A stretch of 64,000 nucleotides of DNA from Mytilus trossulus. Taxonomy: Eukaryota; Mollusca; Bivalvia; Mytilida; Mytilidae. Location: NCBI RefSeq assembly GCF_036588685.1, contig NC_086376.1, positions 60,349,166 through 60,413,165 on the forward strand, in the 5' to 3' direction. Every line of letters starts with the position of its first letter. The first letter of the stretch is position 1. The translations under genes and the position numbers were made by a program. Of the stretch, positions 33,101 through 45,100 are shown piece by piece. The notes under the pieces are model-generated. The model searched no databases and had not been told where the DNA came from. It saw only the letters and a program-made list of their open reading frames with translations.

Positions 33101-33498
33101 GTATTCTCTGTCAGTACATCCATGGTTGATTTTTCTGGTGTAGATAAATCAATTTAGATTTTATGGTATAATAAGTTTAAGTAGGTTAGACAACTGAGAA
33201 ATTGAGAAATTGAAAAATAACGGGAATTCGGGACTGGGTGTCATTTTTCAAAAAATTTAGTTAAGTACCTTGTGTTATATTAAGGTATATAGGACATTTT
33301 TTTTCTGAGACAAGTACCTGTGTATATAAATGTGTAATAATTGTTGAGAATATATGGATTAGACAGCTATCCAGCAACACAGCAATTACATATGCAATTA
33401 GAAGATATCCTTTAATTTACTCATATAATGGAGAGTAAAACTTCTGACCAACTATATATTTGGTTTTTTTAACAAAATAACAAACTCACTGTACGTAC
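30113..33498. other. Non-coding, 3.4 kb
   Basis: AT-rich with no supportable gene. A weak, degenerate copy of the reverse-strand mussel repeat may lie at about 32830-32990 (CCACCGTTGAAGGTGTTATA and TTGGAGAGTTATCTCTGCAT). Otherwise I see nothing. Confidence 0.5.
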
Positions 33499-33566
33499 CT
33501 TTGTATTAGCTGTATAAGACTACCAAGTTTATTGCCAACACCATGAAAACATCTTACTGAAAGAAC
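33499..33566 (-). CDS. Short exon candidate, minus strand
   Basis: Bounded by acceptor TTTTATTTTTAG and donor GTACGT on the minus strand. Only one frame is open and it reads VLSVRCFHGVGNKLGSLIQL IQ. Not recognised. Strong splice sites are the main support. Confidence 0.35.
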
Positions 33567-33906
33567 CTAAAAATAAAATAAAATGGATACATTAAATATT
33601 TTACAAATCCATTTCACTTGTCAACATAATATTTACTAAATATTGTTTTGAATTCTTAATACATAATCAGAATAATCTATTATATCAACACTGAAGTTTG
33701 TAAAATTCATATAACGATGTATATACAAAAAAGTAGTAAAAGAATAATGACTTGAATTTCAACTGCACAAAAATCTCAATATTTTACTGAGTTAATATCT
33801 CTTATTGAAATAACAAATCTTTGTTGAAATTGTTTCCCCTTGGATGTAATATTCCAATCTGCAGGCTTACTTTTTATACTTTTAATAGTAAATCTTGTTG
33901 ATATAC

Positions 33907-34051
33907 CTGGTACATGTATAGAAATTGTAAGGCTTAGATAAACTTGTCTCCCTTATTTTCTAGATAAAGCTGTAGAGTAATTTCTGACTTGGTTGAAGAT
34001 TTCTTTAACCATCTTCAATGGAATTGCTCTGCTGGCTGCGACATGGAAAAT
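33907..34051 (-). CDS. Exon candidate, minus strand, one stop
   Basis: Acceptor TTTTTCATCTAG, possible donor GTATAT. Reads IFHVAASRAIPLKMVKEIFN and QVRNYSTALSRK, TAA, then GRQVYLSLTISIHVPG. The stop could be a Gln codon gone to TAA or a true end. Not recognised. It lies upstream, in the minus-strand sense, of 33499-33566. Confidence 0.3.
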
Positions 34052-34189
34052 CTAGATGAAAAATAATTGAAACAATATTTAATGCAAAAGAATAATAAAC
34101 TGAGTAAATATACAATTTATCATTTCTTTACTAAATGCTTTAAGTGACATGTTGACATATCTTTTAAACTACCAGTCTTTGTTAGCACA

Positions 34190-34440
34190 AAACGATGGAA
34201 AAAGTCATTGTTTGTCAGTGTTTATCATATTTGTTATGGTTTTCATTTGATCATATCTCAAGCCATTGGAGTTTGGCATGAACTGTTTCATATTTTTGTC
34301 ATGTTGGGGACTTACCCAGCTTACTATACCGTATAAGTTTTGCCCACTGTAGAAGACTGTGTGATCTTTAGTTGTTATTTTCCTTGCCATTTGGTCTCTG
34401 CTTGATAAATGTCAAATGCAATCATACCATACCTCTTAAT
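34190..34440 (-). repeat. Degenerate dispersed mussel repeat
   Basis: Reverse-strand copy of the repeat at 4385: TTTGTCAGTGTTTATCATAT, GTAGAAGACTGTGTGATCTT and CAAATGCAATCATACC. A 61-codon open frame at 34205-34390 is produced by this repeat. Confidence 0.65.
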
Positions 34441-34627
34441 TTCTATATATAAGGGAACAAATTAAGACGAGGGTGTCAATTTACTCTATCACATGGCTGA
34501 GCGGGTGACAATGTTTTTGAATGTTACCCACTCATCTAGACCAATCAGAAATCGATAAATAAAAGAACAATGAATTGAATTTACATCAAGGAATTAAATA
34601 CAATGCTTAAGTTCTACGTTTTAGCTT

Positions 34628-34721
34628 AAAAAAAACAGAAGTCAAGCAAGATGTTTTATTTTATTATCGACCGTTAAAATAAATAAAATAAAACATCTTG
34701 CTTGACTCTTGTTGTTTTTTT
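34628..34721. repeat. Fold-back palindrome, ~38 bp arms
   Basis: Left arm AAACAGAAGTCAAGCAAGAT then GTTTTATTTTATT; right arm AATAAAATAAAACATCTTGC then TTGACTCTTGTTGTTTTT. The loop is about 16 bases. Confidence 0.85.
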
Positions 34722-34826
34722 CTAATGCCCGTAACGTTGGTATGAACGTGACGTCATAGAAAATACTTTTAAAATAAAAGTAATCTGTAAAAGCCAATAA
34801 TGATAGGACATACAGTATAATAAATT

Positions 34827-34966
34827 AAATAACACATAGCTGAGAGGGTGATAGAACAGATTGGAACCCCTCGAAAAGGCATTGTCAACCTTGGCTTCGC
34901 CGCGGTTGACAATGTTTTCTCAGGGTACCAAATCTGCTCTATCACCCTCTCATCTATGTGTTATTT
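34827..34966. repeat. Fold-back palindrome, ~60 bp arms
   Basis: Left arm AAATAACACATAGCTGAGAG, GGTGATAGAACAGATTGG and GGCATTGTCAACC are mirrored by GGTTGACAATGTTTTC, CCAAATCTGCTCTATCACCC and TCTCATCTATGTGTTATTT. The loop is TTGGCTTCGCCGC. A weaker relative lies at 34475-34545 (GGCTGAGCGGGTGACAATG against TTACCCACTCATCTAGACC). A 70-codon frame over it is not a gene. Confidence 0.85.
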
Positions 34967-35512
34967 ATATAGTATCCTTAATTTTTATCTTGATACCTCC
35001 TTCAAAATTATATACAGTTATAACATGAAAAATCTACAGTGGTACTATAGGTTGAATTAGGAACATATATGTTGATGGGACTTGACACTACCCAATTGTT
35101 GCTGTTTTTATTGTCAGGTCATAGTTAATACTAAAGATATGTTATGGAAACAGACATGTGTTAATAAACTGTTACTAGTATCCCAGAGATATGTCTCGCC
35201 TTTTTGTAATTTTGATTATACAAATGTAGCAATACTAAATTAGCATCTTTAACAAATTATGCAAATATTCAAAGTCAATGAACCATGACTGAGTAACATC
35301 ATCATGTTAAACAATCTCCATGTAAATGAGATGTGCCAATGCTAACACAACTGCATACCAAATACCATTGACTTGTAAGTTGTTCCCAAATCTAAATACG
35401 AAAATTAACTTGAAAACTATGTAAAAATTTCAAAGTCAATGAAGCATGAAGAGGGGTTGGGGCTATATAATCTCCATGGAACCAATCGAAGTCAATAGAC
35501 TATGACTGAGGG
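34967..35512. other. Left flank of the satellite, repeat-like
   Basis: Contains AAAGTCAATGAACCATGACT, TCAATGAAGCATGAAGAGGG and GAAGTCAATAGACTATGACT at irregular spacing, a block I associate with a bivalve interspersed element. It may be the left end of the element whose inside is the satellite. Confidence 0.4.
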
Positions 35513-36183
35513 GACAGGGCCGCACAACCTAAAGGAAAAAAAATGGGGACAAAAAAGAAATGAGGCCAACACAAAACCTTTAACAATAACATATATACCT
35601 GGTATGGCTAAGTCCTGGGCCGCACAACCTAAAGGATAAAAACTGGGGGCAAAAAAGACATGAGGCAAACACAAAGACCTTAAAAATAACATATATACCT
35701 GGTATGACCAAGTCCTGGGCCGCACAACCTAAAGAAAAAAAATGGGGCCAAAAAAGACATAAGGCAAACGCAATGACCTTAACAATAACATATATACCTG
35801 GTATGGCCAAATCCTGGGCCGCACAACTTAAAGGGGGAAAAAATGGGGGCAAAAAAGACATGAGGCAAACACAAAGACTCTAACAACAACATATATACCT
35901 GGTATGGCCAAGTCCTGGGCCGCACAACCTTAAAGAAAAAAATGGGGGCAAAAAAAAACATGAGGCATACACAAAGACCTTAACAATTACATATATACCT
36001 GGTATGGCCAAGTCCTGGACCGCACTACCTAAAGGAAAAAAAAGGGGGCAAAAAAGACATGAGGCAAACACAAAAAACTTTAACAATAACATATATACCT
36101 GGTATGGCCAAGTCCTGGGCTGCACAACCTAAAGAGAAAAAAAATGGGGCAAAAAAGACATGAGGCAAACACAAAGACTTAAA

Positions 36184-37975
36184 CAATAACATATATACCT
36201 GATATGGCCAAGTCCTGGGCTGCACAACCTAAAAGAAAAAAATGGGGGCAAAAAAGACATAAGGCAAACACAAACACCTTAACAATTACATATATACCTG
36301 GTATGGCCAAGTCCTGGACCGCACTACCTAAAGGAAAAAAAATGGGGCAAAAAAGACATGAAGCAAACACAAAGACCTTAACAATAACATACATACCTGG
36401 TATGGCTAAGTCCTTGGCCGCACAACCTAAAGGAAAAAAATGGAGGCAAAAAAGACATGAGGCAAACACAAAGACCTTAACAATAACATATATACCTGGT
36501 ATTGCTAAGTCCTGGGCGGCACAACCTAAAAGAAAAAAATGGGGGCAAAAAAAAACATGAGGCATACACAAAGACCTTAACAATAACATATATACCTGGT
36601 ATGGTCAAGTCCTGGGCCGCACAACCTAAAATAAAAAAATGGGGGCAAAAAAAAACATGAGGCATACACAAAGACCTTAACAATAACATATATACCTGGT
36701 ATGGCCAAGTCCTGGGCCGCACAACCTTAAAGAAAAAAATGGGGGCAAAAAAAAACATGAGGCATACACAAAGACCTTAACAATTACATATATACCTGGT
36801 ATGGCTAAGTCCTGGGCCTCACAACCTAAAAGGAAAAAAAAGGGGGCAAAAAAGACATGAGGCAACCACAAAAAACTTTAACAATAACATATATACCTGG
36901 TATGGCCAAGTCCTGGGCTGCACAACCTAAAGGGAAAAAAAATGGGGCAAAAAAGACATGAGGCAAACACAAAGACTTAAACAAAACATATATACCTGGT
37001 ATGGCCAAGTCCTTGGCCGCACAACCTTAAAAAAAAAATGGGGGCAAAAAAAAACATGAGGCATACACAAAGACCTTAACAATAACATATATACCTGATA
37101 TGGCCAAGTCCTGGGCTGCACAACCTAAAAGAAAAAAATGGGGGCAAAAAAGACATAAGGCAAACACAAACACCTTAACAATTACATATATACCTGGTAT
37201 GGCCAAGTCCTGGACCGCACTACCTAAAGGAAAAAAAATGGGGCAAAAAAGACATGAAGCAAACACAAAGACCTTAACAATAACATATATACCTGGTATG
37301 GCTAAGTCCTTGGCCGCACAACCTAAAGGAAAAAAATGGAGGCAAAAAAGACATGAGGCAAACACAAAGACCTTAACAATAACATATATACCTGGTATGG
37401 CTAAGTCCTGGGCGGCACAACCTAAAAGAAAAAAATGGGGGCAAAAAAAAACATGAGGCATACACAAAGACCTTAACAATAACATATATACCTGGTATGG
37501 TCAAGTCCTGGGCCGCACAACCTAAAATAAAAAAATGGGGGCAAAAAAAAACATGAGGCATACACAAAGACCTTAACAATAACATATATACCTGATATGG
37601 CCAAGTCCTGGGCTCCACAACCTAAAGGAAAAAAAATGGGGGCAAAAATGACATGAGGCAAACACAAAGACCTTAACAATAACATATATACCTGGTATGG
37701 CCAAGTCCTGGGCCACACAACCTAAAGGAAAAAAATGGGGGCAAAAAAAAACATGAGGCATACACAAAGACCTTAACAATAACATATATACCTGATATGG
37801 CCAAGTCCTGGGCTGCACAACCTAAAGGGAAAAAAATGGGGGCAAAAAAGACCTTAACAATAACATATATACCTGGTATGGCTAAGTCCTTGGCCGCACA
37901 ACCTAAAGGAAAAAAAAAATGGGGGCAAAAAAGACATGAAGCAAACACAAAGACCTTAACAATAACATATATACC
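36184..37975. repeat. Satellite block duplication, offset 896 bp
   Basis: The run of nine monomers starting at about 36184 is repeated almost exactly from 37080. The same 118-codon plus-strand frame occurs at 36204-36560 and 37100-37456 with one residue different. Confidence 0.85.
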
Positions 37976-38039
37976 TGGTATGGCCAAGTCCTTGGCCGCA
38001 CAACCTTAAAGAAAAAAATGGGGGCAAAAAAAAACATGA

Positions 38040-39166
38040 GGCATACACAAAGACCTTAACAATAACATATATACCTGGTATGGCCAAGTCCTGGGCCGCA
38101 CAACCTAAATGAAAATAAAAGGGGGCAAAAAAACCATCAGGCATACACAAAGACCTTAATAATAACATATATACCTGATATGGCCAAGTCCTGGGTCCCA
38201 CAACCTAAAGGAAAAAAAATGGGGCAAAAAAGACATGAAGCAAACAAAAAGACCTTAACAATAACATATATACCTGGTATGGCTAAGTCCTTGGCCGCAC
38301 AACCTAAAGGAAAAAAATGGAGGCAAAAAAGACATGAGGCAAACACAAAGACCTTAACAATAACATATATACCTGGTATGGCCAAGTCCTGGGCTGCACA
38401 ACCTAAATGAAAAAAAAGGGGGCAAAAAAAACATGAGGCATACACAAAGACCTTAACAATAACATATATACCTGATATGGCCAAGTCCTGGGTCGCACAA
38501 CCTAAAGGAAAAAAATGGGGCAAAAAAGACATGAGGCATACACAAAAACCTTAACAATAACATATATACCTGGTATGGCTAAGTCCTTGGCCGCACAACC
38601 TAAAGGAAAAAAATGGAGGCAAAAAAAAAACATGAGGCATACACAAAGACCTTAACAATAACATATATACCTGGTATGGCCAAGTCCTGGGCCGCACAAC
38701 CTAAATGAAAATAAAAGGGGGCAAAAAAACCATCAGGCATACACAAAGACCTTAATAATAACATATATACCTGATATGGCCAAGTCCTGGGTCCCACAAC
38801 CTAAAGGAAAAAAAATGGGGCAAAAAAGACATGAAGCAAACAAAAAGACCTTAACAATAACATATATACCTGGTATGGCTAAGTCCTTGGCCGCACAACC
38901 TAAAGGAAAAAAATGGAGGCAAAAAAGACATGAGGCAAACACAAAGACCTTAACAATAACATATATACCTGGTATGGCCAAGTCCTGGGCTGCACAACCT
39001 AAATGAAAAAAAAGGGGGCAAAAAAAACATGAGGCATACACAAAGACCTTAACAATAACATATATACCTGATATGGCCAAGTCCTGGGTCGCACAACCTA
39101 AAGGAAAAAAATGGGGCAAAAAAGACATGAGGCATACACAAAAACCTTAACAATAACATATATACC
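38040..39166. repeat. Satellite block duplication, offset 596 bp
   Basis: Six monomers starting at about 38040 recur from about 38636. The shared rare variants include AAATGAAAATAAAAGGGGGC and AAAAAACCATCAGGCATAC, and the translated 131-residue frames at 38137-38532 and 38733-39128 are identical. Confidence 0.9.
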
Positions 39167-41256
39167 TGGTATTGCTAAGTCCTTGGCGGCACAACCTAAA
39201 TGAAAAAAAATGGGGGCAAAAAAACATGAGGCAAACACAAAGACCTTAACAATAACATATATACCTGGTATGGCCAAGTCCTGGACCGCACTACCTAAAG
39301 GAAAAAAAATGGGGCAAATAAGACATGAAGCAAACACAAAGACCTTAACAATAACATATATACCTGGTATGGCCAAGTCCTTGGCCGCACAACCTAAAGG
39401 AAAAAAATGGAGGCAAAAAAGACATGAGGCAAACACAAAGACCTTAACAATAACATATATACCTGGTATGGTCAAGTCCTGGGCCGCACAACCTTAATGA
39501 AAAAAAGGGGGCAAAAAAAACATGAGGCAAACACAAAGACCTTAACAATAACATATATACCTGATATGGCCAAGTCCTGGGTCGCACAACCTAAAGGGAA
39601 AAAAAGGGGGCAAAAAAGACATGAGGCAAACACAAAGACCTTAACAACAACATTTATACCTGGTATGGCCAAGTCCTGGGCCGCACAACCTAAAAGAAAA
39701 AAATGGGGGCAAAAAAAACCATGAGGCATACACAAAGACCTTAACAATAACATATATACCTGAGATGGCCAAGTCCTGGACTGCACTACCTAAAGGAAAA
39801 AAATGGAGGCAAAAAAGACATGAGGCAAACACAAAGACCTTAACAATAACATATATACCTGGTATGGCCAAGTCCTGGGCCGCACAACCTAAAGGAAAAA
39901 AAAAGGGGCAAAAAAAACATGAGGCATACACAAAGACCTTAACAATAACATATATACCTGATATGGCCAAGTCCTGGGTTGCACAACCTAATGGGAAAAA
40001 AAGGGGGCAAAAAAGACATGAGGCAAACACAAAGACCTTAACAATAACATATATACCTGATATGGCCAAGTCCTGGGTTGCACAACCTAATGGAAAAAAA
40101 GGGGGCAAAAAAGACATGAGGCATACACAAAGACCTTAACAATAACATATATACCTGGTATGGCCAAGTCCTGGGCCGCACAACCTAAATGAAAAAAAAT
40201 TGGGGCAAAAAAGACATGAGGCAAACACAAAGACCTTAACAATAACATATATACCTGGTATGGCCAAGTCCTGGACCGCACTACCTAAAGGAAAAAAAAT
40301 GGGGCAAAAAAGACATGAAGCAAACACAAAGACCTTAACAATAACATATATACCTGGTATGGCTAAGTCCTTGGCCGCACAGCCTAAAGGAAAAAAATGG
40401 AGGCAAAAAAGACATGAGGCAAATACAAAGACCTTAACAATAACATATATACCTGGTATGGCCAAGTCCTGGGCCGCACAACCTAAATGAAAAAAAAAGG
40501 GGGCAAAGAAAACATGAGGCATACACAAAGACCTTAACAATAACATATATACCTGATATGGCCAAGTCCTGGGTCGCACAACCTAAAGGAAAAAAAGGGG
40601 GGCAAAAAAGACATGAGGCAACCACAAAGACCTTAACAATACCATATATACCTGGTATGGCCAAGTCCTGGACTGCACTACCTAAAGGAAAAAAAAATGG
40701 GGCAAAAAAGACATGAAGCAAACACAAAGACCTTAACAATAACATATATACCTGATATGGCCAAGTCCTGGGCCCCACAACCTAAAAGAAAAAAATGGGG
40801 GCAATAAAAAACATGAGGCATACACAAAGATCTTAACAATAACATATATACCTGGTAAGGTCAAGTCCTGGGCCGCACAACCTAAAATAAAAAAATGGGG
40901 GCAAAAAAAAAACATGAGGCATACACAAAGACCTTAATTAACAATAACATATATACCTGATATGGCCAAGTCCTGGGCTCCACAACCTAAAGGAAAAAAA
41001 ATGAGGGCAAAAAAGACATGAGGCAAACACAAAAACCTTAACAATAACATATATACCTGGTATGGCCAAGTCATGGGCCGCACAACCTAAAAGAAAAAAA
41101 TGGGGGAATAAATAAAACATGAGGCATACACAAAGACCTTAACAATAACATATATACCTGATATGGCCAAGTCCTGGGCTGCACAACCTAAAGGGAAAAA
41201 AATGGGGGCAAAAAAGACATGGGGCAAACACAAAGACCTTAACAATAACATATATA

Positions 41257-42132
41257 AAAAAAAGGTAAAAACATCTTTAACTATTAAATTTAAAGAAAGC
41301 TGGTTAGCTAGTTTAGAAAGCAATTCTGGGAAGTGTACTAATTTACAATCTGGCAATAAATTAAGAACTTACAGAAAATTTAAAAATATTTTTATGTTTG
41401 AACCATATTTAAAAATGAATTCAAAAAAAGACAGGCAAATAATCACAAGATTTAGAACTAGCTGTCATGATCTTGAAATCGAAAGAGGGAGGTATTTTGG
41501 GATTAAAGCTGAAGACAGAAAGTGTAAGCTATGTAAGAACGCAGTTGAAGACGAACTACATTTTCTTTTAAAATGTCCTGTTCTAAAAGATACTCGATCT
41601 CAACATCTATCTAATTTAAATTCAAAATTCAAAAATTTTTCAAGATTATCTGATGAAATGAAATTTGTTTGGATTCTTTCATCTGAAGATTTGTGTGTAA
41701 CTTCAAACTTATCTAATTTATTGCACTCCCTTTTTGAAGAACGAAAGAAAATTACAGAAAATATTGTTGTTTAAAAAAACAAAAACAAAAAAAGAAATAA
41801 ATAGAAGAAAAATATAGATAGATATATAATTATAGGAAATAAAATTGATCAGGAGTTGTCTCCCATAGACCTAGTACTATAAAGAATTATGTTATTTCTC
41901 CAGGTCACAGTGGCACCCATAACAACTATGTTTTGTTAATAACTTGGTTTATATCAGGTTAATTACTGTAAATGTGTATTCATGTGTTGTTTTTGTTTTT
42001 TGTTGTCTAAATGTACTTTAATCATTCTAATCATTTTCTGTGCTTTATTTTGTAATTCATTCATTTGATTGTATAGCTCAAATTTTGGGCACCATGATTG
42101 GTTAATAAAAATTATCTTATCTTATCTTATCT
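41257..42132 (+). mobile_element. 5'-truncated non-LTR retrotransposon inside the satellite
   Basis: A non-satellite insert of 876 bases. It encodes the C-terminal end of a reverse-transcriptase protein: FMFEPYLKMNSKKDRQIITR, FRTSCHDLEIERGRYFGIK, then the zinc-knuckle-like CKLCKNAVEDELHFLLKCP, and a stop after ERKKITENIVV (41774). A 3' UTR of about 350 bases follows and the element ends in four copies of TTATC (42112-42131). The satellite base string TATATA is present on both sides (41251-41256 and 42133-42138), a likely 6-base target duplication. The ORF runs in from satellite sequence only by chance. Everything 5' of the C-terminal domain is missing, so it is a dead-on-arrival copy. Confidence 0.85.
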
Positions 42133-45100
42133 TATATACCTGGTATGGCCAAGTCCTGGACCACACTACCTAAAGGAAAAAAAATGGGGCAAAAAAGACA
42201 TGAAGCAAACACAAAGACCTTAACAATAACATATATACCTGGTATGGCTAAGTCCTTGGCCGCACAACCTAAAGGAAAAAAATGGAGGCAAAAAAGACAT
42301 GAGGCAAACACAAAGACCTTAACAATAACATATATACCTGGTATGGCCAAGTCCTGGGCTGCACAACCTAAATGAAAAAAAAGGGGGCAAAAAAAACATG
42401 AGGCATACACAAAGACCTTAACAATAACATATATACCTGATATGGCCAAGTCCTTGGCCGCACAAACTAAATGAAAAAAAATGGGGGCAAAAAAACATGA
42501 GGCAAACACAAAGACCTTAACAATAACATATATACCTGGTATGGCCAAGTCCTGGACCGCACTACCTAAAGGAAAAAAAATGGGACAAAAAAGACATGAA
42601 GCAAACACAAAGACCTTAACAATAACATATATACCTGGTATGGCTAAGTCCTTGGCCGCACAACCTAAAGGAAAAAAATGGAGGCAAAAAAGACATGAGG
42701 CATACACAAAGACCTTAACAATAACATATATACCTGGTATGGCCAAGTCCTGGGCCACACAACCTAAATGAAAAAAAAGGGGGCAACAAAAACATGAAGC
42801 ATACACAAAGACCTTAACAATAACATATATACCTGATATGGCCAAGTCCTGGGTCGCATAACCTAAAGGAAAAAAAAGGGGGCAAAAAAGACATGAGGCA
42901 AACACAAAGACCTTAACAATAACATATATACCTGGTATGACCAAGTCTTGGGCCGCACAACCTAAAAGAAAAAAATGGGGGCAAAAAAAAACCATGAGGC
43001 ATACACAAAGACCTTAACAATAACATATATACCTGGTATGGCCAAGTCCTGGACCGCACTACCTTAACGAAAAAAAATGGGGCAAAAAAGACATGAAGCA
43101 AACACAAAGACCTTAACAATAACATATATACCTGGTGTGGCTAAGTCCTTGGCCGCACAACCTAAAGGAAAAAAATGGAGGCAAAAAAGACATGAGGCAA
43201 ACACAAAGACCTTAACAGTAACATATATACCTGATATGGCCAAGTCCTGGGTTGCACAACCTAAAGGGAAAAAAAGGGGGCAATAAAAACATGAAGCATA
43301 CACAAAGACCTTAACAATAACATATATACCTGATATGGCCAAGTCATGGGTCACACAACCTAAAGGAAAAAAAAGGGGGCAAAAAAGACATGAGGCAAAC
43401 ACAAAGACCTTAACAATAACATATATACCTGGTAAGGCCAAGTCCTGGGCCGCACAACCTAAAAGAAAAAAATGGGGACAAAAAAAACCATGAGGCATAC
43501 ACAAAGACCTTAACAATAACAAATATACCTGGTATGGCCAAGTCCTGGATTGCATTACCTAAAGGAAAAAAAAATGGGGTTAAAAAAGACATGAAGCAAA
43601 CACAAAGACCTTAACAATAACATATATATCTGGTTTGGCTAAGTCCTTGGCGGCACAGCCTAAAGGAAAAAAATGGAGGCAAAAAAGACATGAGGCAAAC
43701 ACAAAGACCTTAACAATAACATATATACCTGGTATGGCCAAGTCCTGGGCCGCACAACCTAAATGAAAAAAAAAGGGGGCAAAAAAAATATGAGGCATAC
43801 ACAAAGACCTTAACAATAACATATATACCTGGTATGGCCAAGTCCTGGGCCGCACAACCTTAAAGAAAAAAATGGGGGCAAAAAAAACCATGAGGCATAC
43901 ACAAAGACCTTAACAATAACATATATACCTGGTATGGCCAAGTCCTGGGCCGCACTACCTAAAGAAAAAAAAATCAGGGCAAAAAAGACATGAGGCAAAC
44001 ACAAAAACCTTAACAATAACATATATACCTGGTATGGCAAAGTCCTGGACTGCACTACTTAAAGGAAAAAAAATGGGGCAAAAAAGACATGAGGCAAACA
44101 CAAAGACCTTAACAATAACATATATACCTTGTAGTGCTAAGTCCTTGGCCGCACAACCTTAAGGGAAAAAAATGGAGGCAAAAAAGACATGAGGCAAATT
44201 CAAAGACCTGAACAATAACATATATACCTGCTATGGCCAAGTCCTAGGCGGCACAACCTAAAAGAAAAAAAATGGGGGCAAAAAAACACATGAGGCAAAC
44301 ACAAAGACCTTAACAATAACATATATACCTGATATGGCCAAGTCCTGGGCTGCACACCCTAAAGAGAAAAAAATGGGGGCAAAAAAGACATGAGGCAAAC
44401 ACATAGACCTTAACAATAACATATATACCTGGTATGGCCAAGTCCTGGGCCACACAACCTAAAAGAAAAAAATGGGGGCAAAAAAAGACATGAGGCATAC
44501 ACAAAGACCTTAACAATAACATATATACCTGATATGGCCAAGTCCTGGGCTGCACAACCAAAAGGAAAAAAAATGGGGGCAAAAAAGACATGAGGCAAAC
44601 ACAAAGACCTTAACAATAACATATATACCTGGTATGGCCAAGTCCTGGGCCGCATAACCTAAAAGAAAAAAATGGGGGCAAAAAAAAACATGAGGCATAC
44701 ACAAAGACCTTAACAATAACATATATACCTGATATGGCCAAGTCCTGGGCTGCACAACCTAAAGGAAAAAAAATGGGGGCAAAAAAGACATGAGGCAAAC
44801 ACAAAGACCTTAACAATAACATATATACCTGGTATGGCTAAGTCCTTGGCCCCACAGCCTAAAGGAAAAAAATGGAGGCAAAAAAGACATGAGGCAAACA
44901 CAAAGACCTTAACAATAACATATATACCTGGTATGGCCAATTCCTGGGCCGCACAACCTAAATGAAAAAAAAAAGGGGGCCAAAAAACATATGGCATACA
45001 CAAAGACCTTAACAATAACATATATACCTGATATGGCCAAGACCTGGGTCGCACAACCTAAAGGAAAAAAAGGGGGCAAAAAAGACATGAGGCAAACACA

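Larger units (their letters stand above)
35513..41256. repeat. Satellite DNA, ~100 bp monomer, left block
   Basis: Head-to-tail monomers of about 99-100 bases, each with ATATATACCTGGTATGGCC, AAGTCCTGGGCCGCACAACC, an A-rich run, GGGGGCAAAAAAGACATGAG and CACAAAGACCTTAACAATAA. Single-base changes define subtypes. Because many monomers are 99 bases, open frames run through several in a row on both strands (33-residue repeats); these are not genes. By length this block holds about 57 monomers. Confidence 0.97.

Noticed and set aside
34205-34390. 61-codon minus-strand open frame with balanced composition
   Set aside because: It lies entirely inside a degenerate copy of the dispersed mussel repeat found at 4385.
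41163-41774. 203-codon open frame as a complete gene
   Set aside because: Its first third is satellite sequence read by chance; only the part after 41257 is retrotransposon protein.
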